Positions 1 through 5,842 of a stretch of 9,111 bases of DNA are shown piece by piece. The position numbers were made by a program, and so were the translations under genes. The stretch covers positions 1 through 9,111 of the forward strand of contig JAWOJF010000140.1 of the NCBI GenBank assembly GCA_046481785.1, written 5' to 3'. The DNA comes from JAWOJF01 sp046481785. GTDB lineage: Bacteria > Bacteroidota > Ignavibacteria > Ignavibacteriales > Ignavibacteriaceae. Within the stretch, counting starts at the first letter, position 1. Every line of letters begins with the position of its first letter. The notes beneath the pieces are model-generated. The model was not told where the DNA came from and made no database searches. It saw only the letters and a list, made by a program, of their open reading frames with translations.

Positions 1-1083
1 ATTGTCGGCAGGATTTAAATTATAAAGTATTGTTTTGGAAAGTTTGTTTGTAGTATCAAGCTTATTTAAATATTTTGATAAAGCACCCGCTATTGAAAAA
101 TCACCTATAGAATCAAATCCTGTATCGGGACCAAGAGTATTGTGCATCCTTGTATTGTTATTTCTTAATGCACCCATGTGTAACTGCTGTACCCATCCCT
201 TTTCACTATTCATTAAACCGTACTCGTATATCATAGCTGATTTAAACTTAAGAACTTCACCCCCGCTTAAATTACCGCCGTTTATTATTTTATTAAAAAT
301 AATTTTAATTTCATCACTGGTATAATCTTCAGCATATGCAGCTTCAATTCCGTGATCTGAAAGCCTGCAGCCGTTCTGATGAAAATAATCGTGCCTTTTC
401 CTTATGGCCTCAACGTATTTATCAAAACTGTTTATATCGGAGTTTGTTACATCGCGCAGTTTCTGAAGCCAGTCCTTAAAGCCTTCTTTATTTTCAACCA
501 TCATTCCCTTATCGGGGCGGAACGCCGGAAGTATTTTTACTTCAAAGCCATCATCTTTAATTTTTTTATGATGTTCCAGCGAATCAACCGGGTCATCAGT
601 GGTGCAGACAGTTTCTACATTAAAGCCTTTAATTAATCCCCTTGTAGAAAATTCATCCTTTTTCAGTAATTCATTGCAATGTTCCCAGATGTCTTTTGCA
701 GTATGTTCATTTAACAGCTTCCCCTTTCCCCCAAATGGTTTTTTAAGTTCCATATGCGTCCAGTGGTAAAGGGGATTGCGTATAGTATCCGGGACTGTTT
801 TAGCCCATGCAAGAAATTTCTCCCAGTCAGAAGCACTGCCTGTAATAAATTTTTCATCAACACCATTTGTACGCATGGCACGCCATTTATAATGATCACC
901 GTAAAGCCATGCCTGCGTAATATTATCAAATTTTCTGTCCGCTGCAATTTCATCGGGCGGAAGATGGCAATGATAATCAATTATAGGCAGATCTTTTGCA
1001 TAATCATGATACAGCTTTTTTGCTGTCTTATTAGAAAGTAAAAAATCGTCTGAAATAAACTGGTTGTTTTTATTGTCCTGCAA
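1..1083 (-). CDS. uxaC: Glucuronate (uronate) isomerase UxaC, C-terminus cut by window edge
   Basis: This cytoplasmic enzyme of the amidohydrolase superfamily isomerises D-glucuronate to D-fructuronate and D-galacturonate to D-tagaturonate, the first intracellular step of hexuronate breakdown. The 361 codons present align well by eye with E. coli UxaC (about 470 residues), so roughly the last 105 are outside the window. Numbering from a TTG at 1083, visible landmarks are the metal-binding DYHCHL (H38, H40), GDHYKWRAMRTNG (62-74), TDDP (162-165), SDHG (242-245), LHMGALRNNN (301-310) and GPDTGFDSI (318-326). The frame is uninterrupted. No ATG occurs before codon 70, well inside the conserved region, and an in-frame stop lies a few codons upstream of the TTG, so a non-ATG start is required. 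TTG at 1083 puts the N-terminus within a few residues of the E. coli protein. No Shine-Dalgarno sequence is visible. It lies 92 bp after dctM on the same strand and is probably the last visible gene of the cluster. Family identity is secure; the exact start is less so. Confidence 0.96.
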   Translation of the reverse strand, partial: MQDNKNNQFISDDFLLSNKTAKKLYHDYAKDLPIIDYHCHLPPDEIAADRKFDNITQAWLYGDHYKWRAMRTNGVDEKFITGSASDWEKFLAWAKTVPDTIRNPLYHWTHMELKKPFGGKGKLLNEHTAKDIWEHCNELLKKDEFSTRGLIKGFNVETVCTTDDPVDSLEHHKKIKDDGFEVKILPAFRPDKGMMVENKEGFKDWLQKLRDVTNSDINSFDKYVEAIRKRHDYFHQNGCRLSDHGIEAAYAEDYTSDEIKIIFNKIINGGNLSGGEVLKFKSAMIYEYGLMNSEKGWVQQLHMGALRNNNTRMHNTLGPDTGFDSIGDFSIAGALSKYLNKLDTTNKLSKTILYNLNPADN

Positions 1084-1129
1084 TTTTATAATAGTATTAT
1101 TTTAAGTAAAAAATATTTTTTTAGAATTA

Positions 1130-1155
1130 GTTGCCGCTGGTAATCATGCAGCAAC
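1130..1155 (-). other. Intercistronic RNA hairpin between dctM and uxaC
   Basis: On the minus-strand transcript, gttgctgc pairs with gcggcaac (8 bp including one G-U) around a 10-nt loop, 20 nt after the dctM stop codon. A short T-rich stretch follows, but it begins with taattct and an A-run (the palindromic AT run at 1108-1122), so there is no canonical U-tract directly after the stem. It may be a weak terminator or attenuator, or an mRNA processing or stability element that sets uxaC expression apart from the transporter genes. The pairing is seen directly; the role is inference. Confidence 0.45.
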
Positions 1156-1175
1156 ATTCCTTCTTTCAATATAGC

Positions 1176-2474
1176 TTAAAACCCGAATAGAGTGGGAATC
1201 CAAAGACTAAGCTGGGGGAAAAACGTAATCAGCAGCAGAGTGATAAACATTGCCACAAACATCGGCAGCAGCGGTTTCAACACTTTTGCTATTGATATTC
1301 CCGCAACAGAACAGCCTATAAAAAGAATACTGCCAACCGGGGGTGTACACAACCCTATGCACAAATTCATTACCATAATTATTCCGAAATGAATCGGATC
1401 AATTCCAAGATGTATGGCAACCGGAAGAAATATCGGAGTAAATATCAATACTGCCGGCGTCATATCCATGAAGGTACCAACTGCAAGAAGTATGATGTTT
1501 ATAATAATTAGAATAAGGAACTTATTATCTGATAGTGCAACAAGACTTGTAGCAACACTCTGCGGAATATTTTCATATGCCATTACCCAGGACATTGCCA
1601 TAGATGTACCTACAAGCAGCATAACAATAGCTGTAGTAGAGGCACTGCTGATTAATATCTGGGGCAGTTGAGTTAACTTTACTTCCCTATAAACAAAAAC
1701 TGATAGTATAAATGCATAAAGAACAGCTATTGCAGAAGCTTCGGTGGCAGTAAAATAGCCGGCTATTATTCCCCCTATAACTATAATTATTAACAGGAGA
1801 CTGGGAATGGCATCTAAAAATTTTTTAATCCCCTCATTAAACGTTGGCAAATATGTAGATTTATATTTGTGCTTTTTTGCATAAAAATATGCAACACTCA
1901 TTAGCGCCAGTCCCATTAATATCCCGGGTATATACCCCGCAAGAAATAAAGCCGCAATAGATACCCCTCCGCTTGCAAGCGAATAAACAATCAATATGTT
2001 ACTTGGCGGTATTATCAAACCCGTTGTAGAAGATGCTATATTTACAGCAGCCGAAAAACCCGGATCGTATCCTTCTTTTTTCATAACCGGGCCCATAAAA
2101 CCCCCTATTGCAGAAGCTGCTGCTGCTGCCGAGCCTGCAATGGCGCCAAATAACATTGCTGCCATTATGTTAACAAAAGCAAGCCCGCCGGGAAGTTTAC
2201 CCACAAGAACCCTTGCAAAATCAATAAGTCTCCGGGCTATACCGCCGCTGTTCATTAGCTGCCCTGCAAGTATAAAAAATGGAATGGCAAGCAGCGCAAA
2301 GCTGTCTATACCTGTAGCCATTCTTTGTGCTATTGTTGTAAGTGCCGGAATTGTCTTTATTGTAAATAACATAGTTAGCAGGGATGATATTCCTATGCTG
2401 AATGATATAGGAACTCCGCAGCCAAGCAGAATGAAAAAAGATAATACGAGTATTAAAATCTCAGCTATTTCCAT
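1176..2474 (-). CDS. dctM: TRAP transporter large membrane subunit (DctM family)
   Basis: This is the channel-forming large subunit of a tripartite ATP-independent periplasmic transporter, an inner-membrane, sodium-driven secondary importer that receives substrate from DctP. It has 432 residues, the usual length for a stand-alone DctM, and is almost entirely hydrophobic with about a dozen predicted membrane segments. Characteristic family stretches are FGAIAGSAAAAASAIGG (109-125), the IIPPSN loop (154-159), GYFTATEASAIAVLYA (239-254), GTFMDMTPA (333-341) and CTPPVGSILFIG (376-387). The ATG at 2474 lies inside the end of dctQ (14-nt overlap), which implies translational coupling. The neighbouring uxaC suggests the substrate is a hexuronate, although the large subunit itself does not reveal specificity. 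No truncation or frameshift is seen. Confidence 0.95.
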   Translation of the reverse strand: MEIAEILILVLSFFILLGCGVPISFSIGISSLLTMLFTIKTIPALTTIAQRMATGIDSFALLAIPFFILAGQLMNSGGIARRLIDFARVLVGKLPGGLAFVNIMAAMLFGAIAGSAAAAASAIGGFMGPVMKKEGYDPGFSAAVNIASSTTGLIIPPSNILIVYSLASGGVSIAALFLAGYIPGILMGLALMSVAYFYAKKHKYKSTYLPTFNEGIKKFLDAIPSLLLIIIVIGGIIAGYFTATEASAIAVLYAFILSVFVYREVKLTQLPQILISSASTTAIVMLLVGTSMAMSWVMAYENIPQSVATSLVALSDNKFLILIIINIILLAVGTFMDMTPAVLIFTPIFLPVAIHLGIDPIHFGIIMVMNLCIGLCTPPVGSILFIGCSVAGISIAKVLKPLLPMFVAMFITLLLITFFPQLSLWIPTLFGF

Positions 2475-2979
2475 TATCCCCGCCCGTATTAGGTTCTTTT
2501 TTCAATTTTAACAACAAAAATTCTTCGGTAATAAAATAAATAGAATAAAATGATATTATTATTCCGCTTACAGGAATAACCAGGTATACATAACCAAGCT
2601 TCATTTGCAGCGCAGCGGAAATTTGATTTAAAGTAAGCGTTATATTCACTAACCTGAACCCGCCAATTATCATTACAAAAACCGCAAATAGCAATACACA
2701 TGTATGTATAAATATATCAAGAATAATTTTTTTCCTTCCGGTTAATTTGGTTGGCAGAAGGTCAATTGCTAGATGCATTTTTTGGCCCGCTACATAAGCC
2801 GCCCCCAATATTCCCACCCATATTAGCGAATAACGTGCAAGTTCTTCAGTAAACGAACTGGGGCTGTCTAATATAAACCGTGTAAATATCTGCCACAAAA
2901 CATTTATAGTCATGCTCCCCAGCAATATAACAAGTGCCCACTTAATAACCGTATCAATTGTATTTTTTATACTATTCAT
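2461..2979 (-). CDS. dctQ: TRAP transporter small membrane subunit (DctQ family)
   Basis: This small integral membrane subunit partners with DctM in the inner membrane and is needed for a working TRAP importer. The 172-residue protein has four hydrophobic segments at about residues 14-34, 50-66, 88-108 and 128-150, the standard DctQ topology. The family signature after the first helix is present as FTEELARYSLIWVGILGA (43-60) followed by AGQKMHLAIDLLP (64-76). The start ATG at 2979 overlaps the dctP stop within ATGAATAG (8 nt shared), and the 3' end overlaps dctM by 14 nt, so the three genes form a tightly coupled unit. The C-terminal tail is polar (Lys, Glu, Gly, Asn), as expected for an extramembrane end. 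An overlapping alternative frame at 2489-2701 is a shadow. Confidence 0.94.
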   Translation of the reverse strand: MNSIKNTIDTVIKWALVILLGSMTINVLWQIFTRFILDSPSSFTEELARYSLIWVGILGAAYVAGQKMHLAIDLLPTKLTGRKKIILDIFIHTCVLLFAVFVMIIGGFRLVNITLTLNQISAALQMKLGYVYLVIPVSGIIISFYSIYFITEEFLLLKLKKEPNTGGDNGNS

Positions 2980-3955
2980 TAATTGAAAGCTGTTTTATTC
3001 TCTGAATAATATCATAAACTTCCGGTTCTCCTTTAAATTCTTCAATTAATGGCTGAACCTTTTTTTGAAATACGCTTTTGTCCGGATAATATATCTTTAC
3101 CCCCGCCTCTATTACTTTTTCCATAGCCTCCCCGGTGGCTTCCTGCCATAGTTTTTTCTGAAGCTCATACGATTCGGTTGCAGCCTCCTGTACCCATTGC
3201 TTTTCTTCTTCAGTTAGGTCATTCCAGATTACTGTGCTGATTAATAATACATCGGGAACCGATGTGTGTTCATCCAGTGAATAATGTTTGCAAACCTCAT
3301 AATGCCTTGATGTGTAAAAACTCGGTGGATTATTTTCTGCACCATCAACAACCCCCTGCTGCAGCGCTGTATATAATTCACCCCACGATATTGGTGTTGC
3401 TGAACCGCCTAATGCATTTACCATTTTTACTGATGTTGCGCTTTCCTGCACCCTTATCTTCATTCCTTTCAGATCATCGGGGGTTATTACCGGTTTGTTT
3501 TTAGTATAAAAACTTCTGCTCCCTGCATCATAAAAACATAATCCTCTCAACCAGTACTTTTCGGGGCTTTCCAGCAGCTCTCTGCCAAGATCACTTTCAA
3601 ATACTTCAAACTTGTGCTCTTCATTTTCAAAAATAAATGGAAGGCTGAATACTTTGTACATCGGAACAAAACCTTCAAGAACTGAAGAAGAAACCTTCGT
3701 CATACCAAGGCTTCCAATCTGAAGCAGTTCAAGGCATTCTCTTTCGGTACCAAGTTGTTGACTGGGATAAACCGTCATTTCAATTTTACCCCCGGATTTT
3801 TCCCCAACCCGCTGTGCAAGAAATTCCATAGCTAAATGAACCGGGTGTGTCTGGTCTAAACTGTGAGCAAGCTTTATTTTTCTAACTTCAGATACTTCGG
3901 TACAGCCGCATGCAAGTAACAAAAAAAGAGAAATTGCTGTGATTTTTAATTTCAT
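2972..3955 (-). CDS. dctP: TRAP transporter substrate-binding protein (DctP family), predicted lipoprotein; probable uronate binder
   Basis: This is the extracytoplasmic solute receptor that captures the substrate and delivers it to DctQM. It has 327 residues, typical for the family. The N-terminus is a basic/hydrophobic signal ending in LLLACGCTE, with candidate lipidated cysteines at C16 (after LLA) or C18, so the protein is probably membrane-anchored rather than freely periplasmic. Family landmarks are IKLAHSLDQTHPVHLAM (27-43), QLGTERECLELLQIGSLGM (67-85), DLKGMKIRVQES (161-172) with R168 at the position of the conserved carboxylate-binding arginine, and WGELYTALQQGVVDGAENNP (191-210). 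The ATG at 3955 has an A-rich upstream region and no Shine-Dalgarno sequence. It lies 67 bp after the DUF4861 gene and overlaps dctQ by 8 nt. Linkage to uxaC makes galacturonate or glucuronate the most likely ligand; this comes from context, not from the binding site. Confidence 0.94.
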   Translation of the reverse strand: MKLKITAISLFLLLACGCTEVSEVRKIKLAHSLDQTHPVHLAMEFLAQRVGEKSGGKIEMTVYPSQQLGTERECLELLQIGSLGMTKVSSSVLEGFVPMYKVFSLPFIFENEEHKFEVFESDLGRELLESPEKYWLRGLCFYDAGSRSFYTKNKPVITPDDLKGMKIRVQESATSVKMVNALGGSATPISWGELYTALQQGVVDGAENNPPSFYTSRHYEVCKHYSLDEHTSVPDVLLISTVIWNDLTEEEKQWVQEAATESYELQKKLWQEATGEAMEKVIEAGVKIYYPDKSVFQKKVQPLIEEFKGEPEVYDIIQRIKQLSINE

Positions 3956-4022
3956 TATTTGGACGATATTAATCTTTATTTATTACTCGGAAATTTATTA
4001 TTCTAAATTAAAAAGAAATTTT

Positions 4023-5255
4023 TCAATATTGAACAGGTTTATTTAGTTTTTCTGCTTCTTCATCAAGATATTTCTGAAATTCATCCCTGCTTTTTATTCC
4101 ATTTGGTTCCTGTTCCCACGCGGCGGCAAAATAGTAACCTATATTTTTTTCATCAGGATTTAAAATTACAAAATGACTAAGAGCATCTTCAGAAATTTTT
4201 GCCACGTCAGAATTTTTATAAAAAACAGCTGCACCAAGATTATCATTGGCAGTAGTCTGCTTTCCCCATAATGCAATATAGTTCCAGCCGTCTTTATTAT
4301 CTGAAACAAAAAACTCTGTGCCTTTATGTTTTGCAATACCGGTACAAAAATTCTCAATTTCATTTTCCGGCTTAACTATAACATGTGTTAAGCGGCTTCC
4401 GGCACTTATAGAATAGTAACACTCAACATTGGTCTTTTGATTATTAATATTCCAGCCGTAGTGAGTTGTCTTTACAGTTGATAACAAATTATTATCAAAT
4501 ATTTCACATGTAGCACTGTCATAATCTGAAATCGTTATTACGCTGTCGTAATAAGCGGCAACAGAACCAATGCCGAGTGAGTTTCCAACTTTAAATATAT
4601 CCTGTCCCCAATCCTGCATCTGCTGGTATGATTCTTTACCATCAGAAACTAAATCTTCTTTACCAATCTTATCGGTTATTAAACCCGGTTCTTTTTTACC
4701 GAAAATATCTGTTCTGTTCCTGTCATCAAGATACAGCCTGTAACCGACCTTCTCCGATTCCCACCCCGGCCCTTCATATTGATACAAGGCATTATGAGCA
4801 AAATGATCTGGCGGGACACTTGTAAAAGATATGCTTTCAAAATTACCGCCGGTATAATAGCCGTCAGTCTTTATATAATTTTTTTTCCCGCCAAGGTACG
4901 CCTGCGTAATTTTATCACCGGGTGCAGCAGCTCCTTTGCTGAAAATTATTTCTTTTGTTTCACCGGGTTTAAAACTTAAACCAAGAAGAAGTTTTTTCTT
5001 ACCTGATGCTTCATCATACACTGTTTCAAAGTTAACAGCATTGTCATCTTCTGTTATTGTAACACCGGTGGAATCAAATCCGGGATACAAAACAGCTAAT
5101 GAATCCAGCGGCAGTTCAACAAGCTCGTTCACTCTGTTTATATCCGAATTGTTTTTTAAAAAAACAGAAAAGAAGCCGGAGTTATCCCGGGGATATCCGG
5201 CTTCAAGGAGAAGGAGGCTTATTATAACTACAGGAAATATTTTTGCAATTTTCAT
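4023..5255 (-). CDS. Secreted DUF4861-family protein, likely linked to pectin/uronate use
   Basis: The 410-residue protein has an N-terminal hydrophobic export signal (MKIAKIFPVVIISLLLLEAG) and no lipobox, so it should be periplasmic or secreted. The body resembles the DUF4861 family, with the block PPDHFAHNALYQYEGPGWES (148-167), then GYRLYLDDRN (171-180), TDIFGKK (182-188) and DWGQDIFKVGNSLGIGS (215-231). That family occurs in Bacteroidota loci for pectin and uronate breakdown, and to my knowledge has no settled biochemical activity. Being first in the cluster before dctPQM and uxaC, it may bind, debranch or mutarotate the sugar before import; this is inference. The frame could extend to a TTG at 5285, but that start lies in the repeat arm and would place ten extra residues (MRILLKQKNQ) before a clean signal peptide, so ATG 5255 is preferred. 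No Shine-Dalgarno sequence is visible upstream, only an A-rich stretch. Confidence 0.85.
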   Translation of the reverse strand: MKIAKIFPVVIISLLLLEAGYPRDNSGFFSVFLKNNSDINRVNELVELPLDSLAVLYPGFDSTGVTITEDDNAVNFETVYDEASGKKKLLLGLSFKPGETKEIIFSKGAAAPGDKITQAYLGGKKNYIKTDGYYTGGNFESISFTSVPPDHFAHNALYQYEGPGWESEKVGYRLYLDDRNRTDIFGKKEPGLITDKIGKEDLVSDGKESYQQMQDWGQDIFKVGNSLGIGSVAAYYDSVITISDYDSATCEIFDNNLLSTVKTTHYGWNINNQKTNVECYYSISAGSRLTHVIVKPENEIENFCTGIAKHKGTEFFVSDNKDGWNYIALWGKQTTANDNLGAAVFYKNSDVAKISEDALSHFVILNPDEKNIGYYFAAAWEQEPNGIKSRDEFQKYLDEEAEKLNKPVQY

Positions 5256-5282
5256 TTGATTTTTTTGTTTTAACAGTATGCG

Positions 5283-5290
5283 CAAAATTA
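5283..5290 (-). promoter_or_regulatory. Possible Bacteroidota-type -7 box for the DUF4861-dctPQM cluster
   Basis: Read on the minus strand, TAATTTTG matches the Bacteroidota -7 consensus TAnnTTTG exactly and ends 27 nt before the ATG at 5255. No convincing TTTG or TTG appears at the expected -33 position, so the call is weak. The box sits in the outermost arm of the 5284-5626 inverted repeat. Confidence 0.3.
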
Positions 5291-5391
5291 GATAGTAGTG
5301 AATAAATGTGTTGTGCTAACCCCAGGCTTCAGGGTCTGTTGCATAACTAATAATTTAAATGTCTTCTCCTTGAAAGAGACTTTTATTTATT

Positions 5392-5413
5392 GCCACGACA
5401 TTTATGTCATGGT
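5392..5413. repeat. Left ccacgac hairpin of the composite repeat
   Basis: ccacgaca (5393-5400) faces tgtcatgg (5405-5412) across a ttta loop, with one mismatch in 8 bp. It is a degenerate mirror of the perfect hairpin at 5511-5532. Confidence 0.7.
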
Positions 5414-5433
5414 TTAGGATTCCAAATATTTTT

Positions 5434-5491
5434 GGCTTTAGCCCCCGAAGGGTCGGGACACGCACAATTAAGGCAAATTGTGGCTAAAGCC
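5434..5491. repeat. Central stem-loop of the composite repeat with two internal hairpins
   Basis: ggctttagcc (5434-5443) is exactly complementary to ggctaaagcc (5482-5491). The enclosed stretch holds two further small stems: cccga/tcggg (5444-5448 with 5453-5457, loop aggg) and cacaatt/aattgtg (5463-5469 with 5476-5482, loop aaggca; its last base overlaps the outer stem). This is the apex of the mirrored structure and could form a branched fold in single-stranded DNA or RNA. Confidence 0.7.
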
Positions 5492-5510
5492 TCCATGCTA
5501 ATTGTTTTCT

Positions 5511-5532
5511 CCCACGACTTAAAAGTCGTGGC
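5511..5532. repeat. Right ccacgac hairpin of the composite repeat
   Basis: ccacgactt (5512-5520) and aagtcgtgg (5523-5531) form a perfect 9-bp inverted repeat with a 2-nt spacer, in practice an 8-bp stem with a 4-nt loop. The element is the mirror partner of 5392-5413. Confidence 0.8.
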
Positions 5533-5704
5533 AATTGATATCTTCTCCTTGTGAAGTTAAGGCTGAGTTGTGCAACACTCCCTAAAGCCTGGGGTTAATG
5601 CATATTATTCACCACTTTCTACTTTTCACACAAACTCTATTAAGGAGAGGGCATTGTGCAGTACACTCTGAATAGAAGTGTTAACTTTTAATAGTTGTGC
5701 GTAT

Positions 5705-5738
5705 AAAGATGACATCTTTTTAAAAAGATGTCATCTTT
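5705..5738. repeat. Perfect 34-bp palindrome made of two AAAGATGWCATCTTT units
   Basis: Bases 5705-5721 are exactly complementary to 5722-5738 with no spacer. Each half also contains its own dyad: AAAGATG-A-CATCTTT at 5705-5719 and AAAGATG-T-CATCTTT at 5724-5738, separated by TTAA, so the 15-mer is repeated 19 bp apart. This could be a paired operator for a dimeric regulator of the downstream barrel gene, whose promoter begins about 34 bp later, or another REP-like unit. A terminator is less likely: the stem is AT-rich and no U-tract follows. Confidence 0.85.
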
Positions 5739-5744
5739 TAATTC

Positions 5745-5754
5745 CTCCGCGGAG
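5745..5754. repeat. 10-bp palindrome CTCCGCGGAG
   Basis: A perfect, GC-rich 10-bp dyad stands out in an AT-rich setting, just after the 34-bp palindrome and 17 bp before the predicted -33 element. It may be a protein-binding site or a further repeat module; it is too short to decide. Confidence 0.4.
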
Positions 5755-5771
5755 TGGGCTTTAAATAAAAA

Positions 5772-5803
5772 ATTGACAATCGGGTAACTTTTACCAAAGT
5801 TTG
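5772..5803 (+). promoter_or_regulatory. Probable Bacteroidota-type promoter of the outer-membrane protein gene
   Basis: ATTG (5772-5775, also part of a TTGACA at 5773-5778) is followed after 20 bp by AAAGTTTG (5796-5803), which matches the -7 consensus TAnnTTTG except at the first base. The spacing fits Bacteroidota sigma factor promoters. A classical sigma-70 reading fails because no -10 box lies 17 bp after TTGACA. Transcription would begin near 5810 and give a leader of about 33 nt ending in a strong ribosome binding site. Confidence 0.45.
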
Positions 5804-5832
5804 TGTCAGTCACTCAATCAATTTATTCTATC

Positions 5833-5838
5833 AGGAGG
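5833..5838 (+). promoter_or_regulatory. Strong Shine-Dalgarno site AGGAGG
   Basis: AGGAGG lies 4 nt before the ATG at 5843 and fixes that codon as the start. An in-frame TTG at 5801 would read through this site, extend the protein ahead of its signal peptide, and is rejected. The other starts in the window lack such a motif. Confidence 0.8.
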
Positions 5839-5842
5839 TACT

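Larger units (their letters stand above)
5284..5626. repeat. 343-bp composite nested inverted repeat (REP/BIME-like or MITE-like block)
   Basis: The two halves mirror each other over several separate modules. The outer arms 5284-5305 and 5605-5626 match at 19 of 22 positions. Next come taaccccaggctt (5317-5329) and its exact complement aagcctggggtta (5585-5597), within arms 5317-5334/5580-5597 that match at 17 of 18. Then tgttgcataact (5337-5348) faces agttgtgcaaca (5566-5577), 11 of 12. The 11-mer tcttctccttg occurs in both halves in the same orientation (5362-5372, 5541-5551). Self-complementary ccacgac hairpins follow at 5392-5413 and 5511-5532, and finally ggctttagcc/ggctaaagcc (5434-5443, 5482-5491) around a central loop. 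No ORF of note lies within. Motifs of this kind resemble REP-type palindromes mobilised by RAYT (TnpA-REP, Y1) transposases; no such gene is in the window. The structure is seen directly; the classification is inference. Confidence 0.85.

Noticed and set aside
35..325. Plus-strand open frame of about 96 codons
   Set aside because: It lies opposite uxaC, whose conserved protein sequence explains this stretch; the frame has no recognisable features. The same applies to frames at 379-636, 711-980 and 754-1041.
1996..2511. Plus-strand open frame of 171 codons, rich in Ala, Pro and Ile
   Set aside because: It is the antisense of the highly hydrophobic dctM gene; long shadow frames are expected there. 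It has no ribosome binding site or family resemblance.
5284..5626. CRISPR array or complete insertion sequence
   Set aside because: The repeats are mirrored and unequal and not regularly spaced direct repeats, and there is no transposase gene or terminal target duplication that I can identify.
5656..5691. Tiny frame GTG CAG TAC ... TAA (11 codons) preceded by an AGGAGAGG-like sequence
   Set aside because: The Shine-Dalgarno-like spacing is plausible, but 11 codons with no recognisable peptide and no support from context are not enough to call a gene or leader peptide.
5705..5740. Intrinsic terminator at the AT-rich palindrome
   Set aside because: The stem has few GC pairs, no gene ends nearby on either strand, and no real U-tract follows.
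5773..5801. Classical sigma-70 promoter starting with TTGACA
   Set aside because: No acceptable -10 hexamer occurs 16-18 bp downstream (AAAGTT at the expected place); the Bacteroidota-type reading fits the same bases better.
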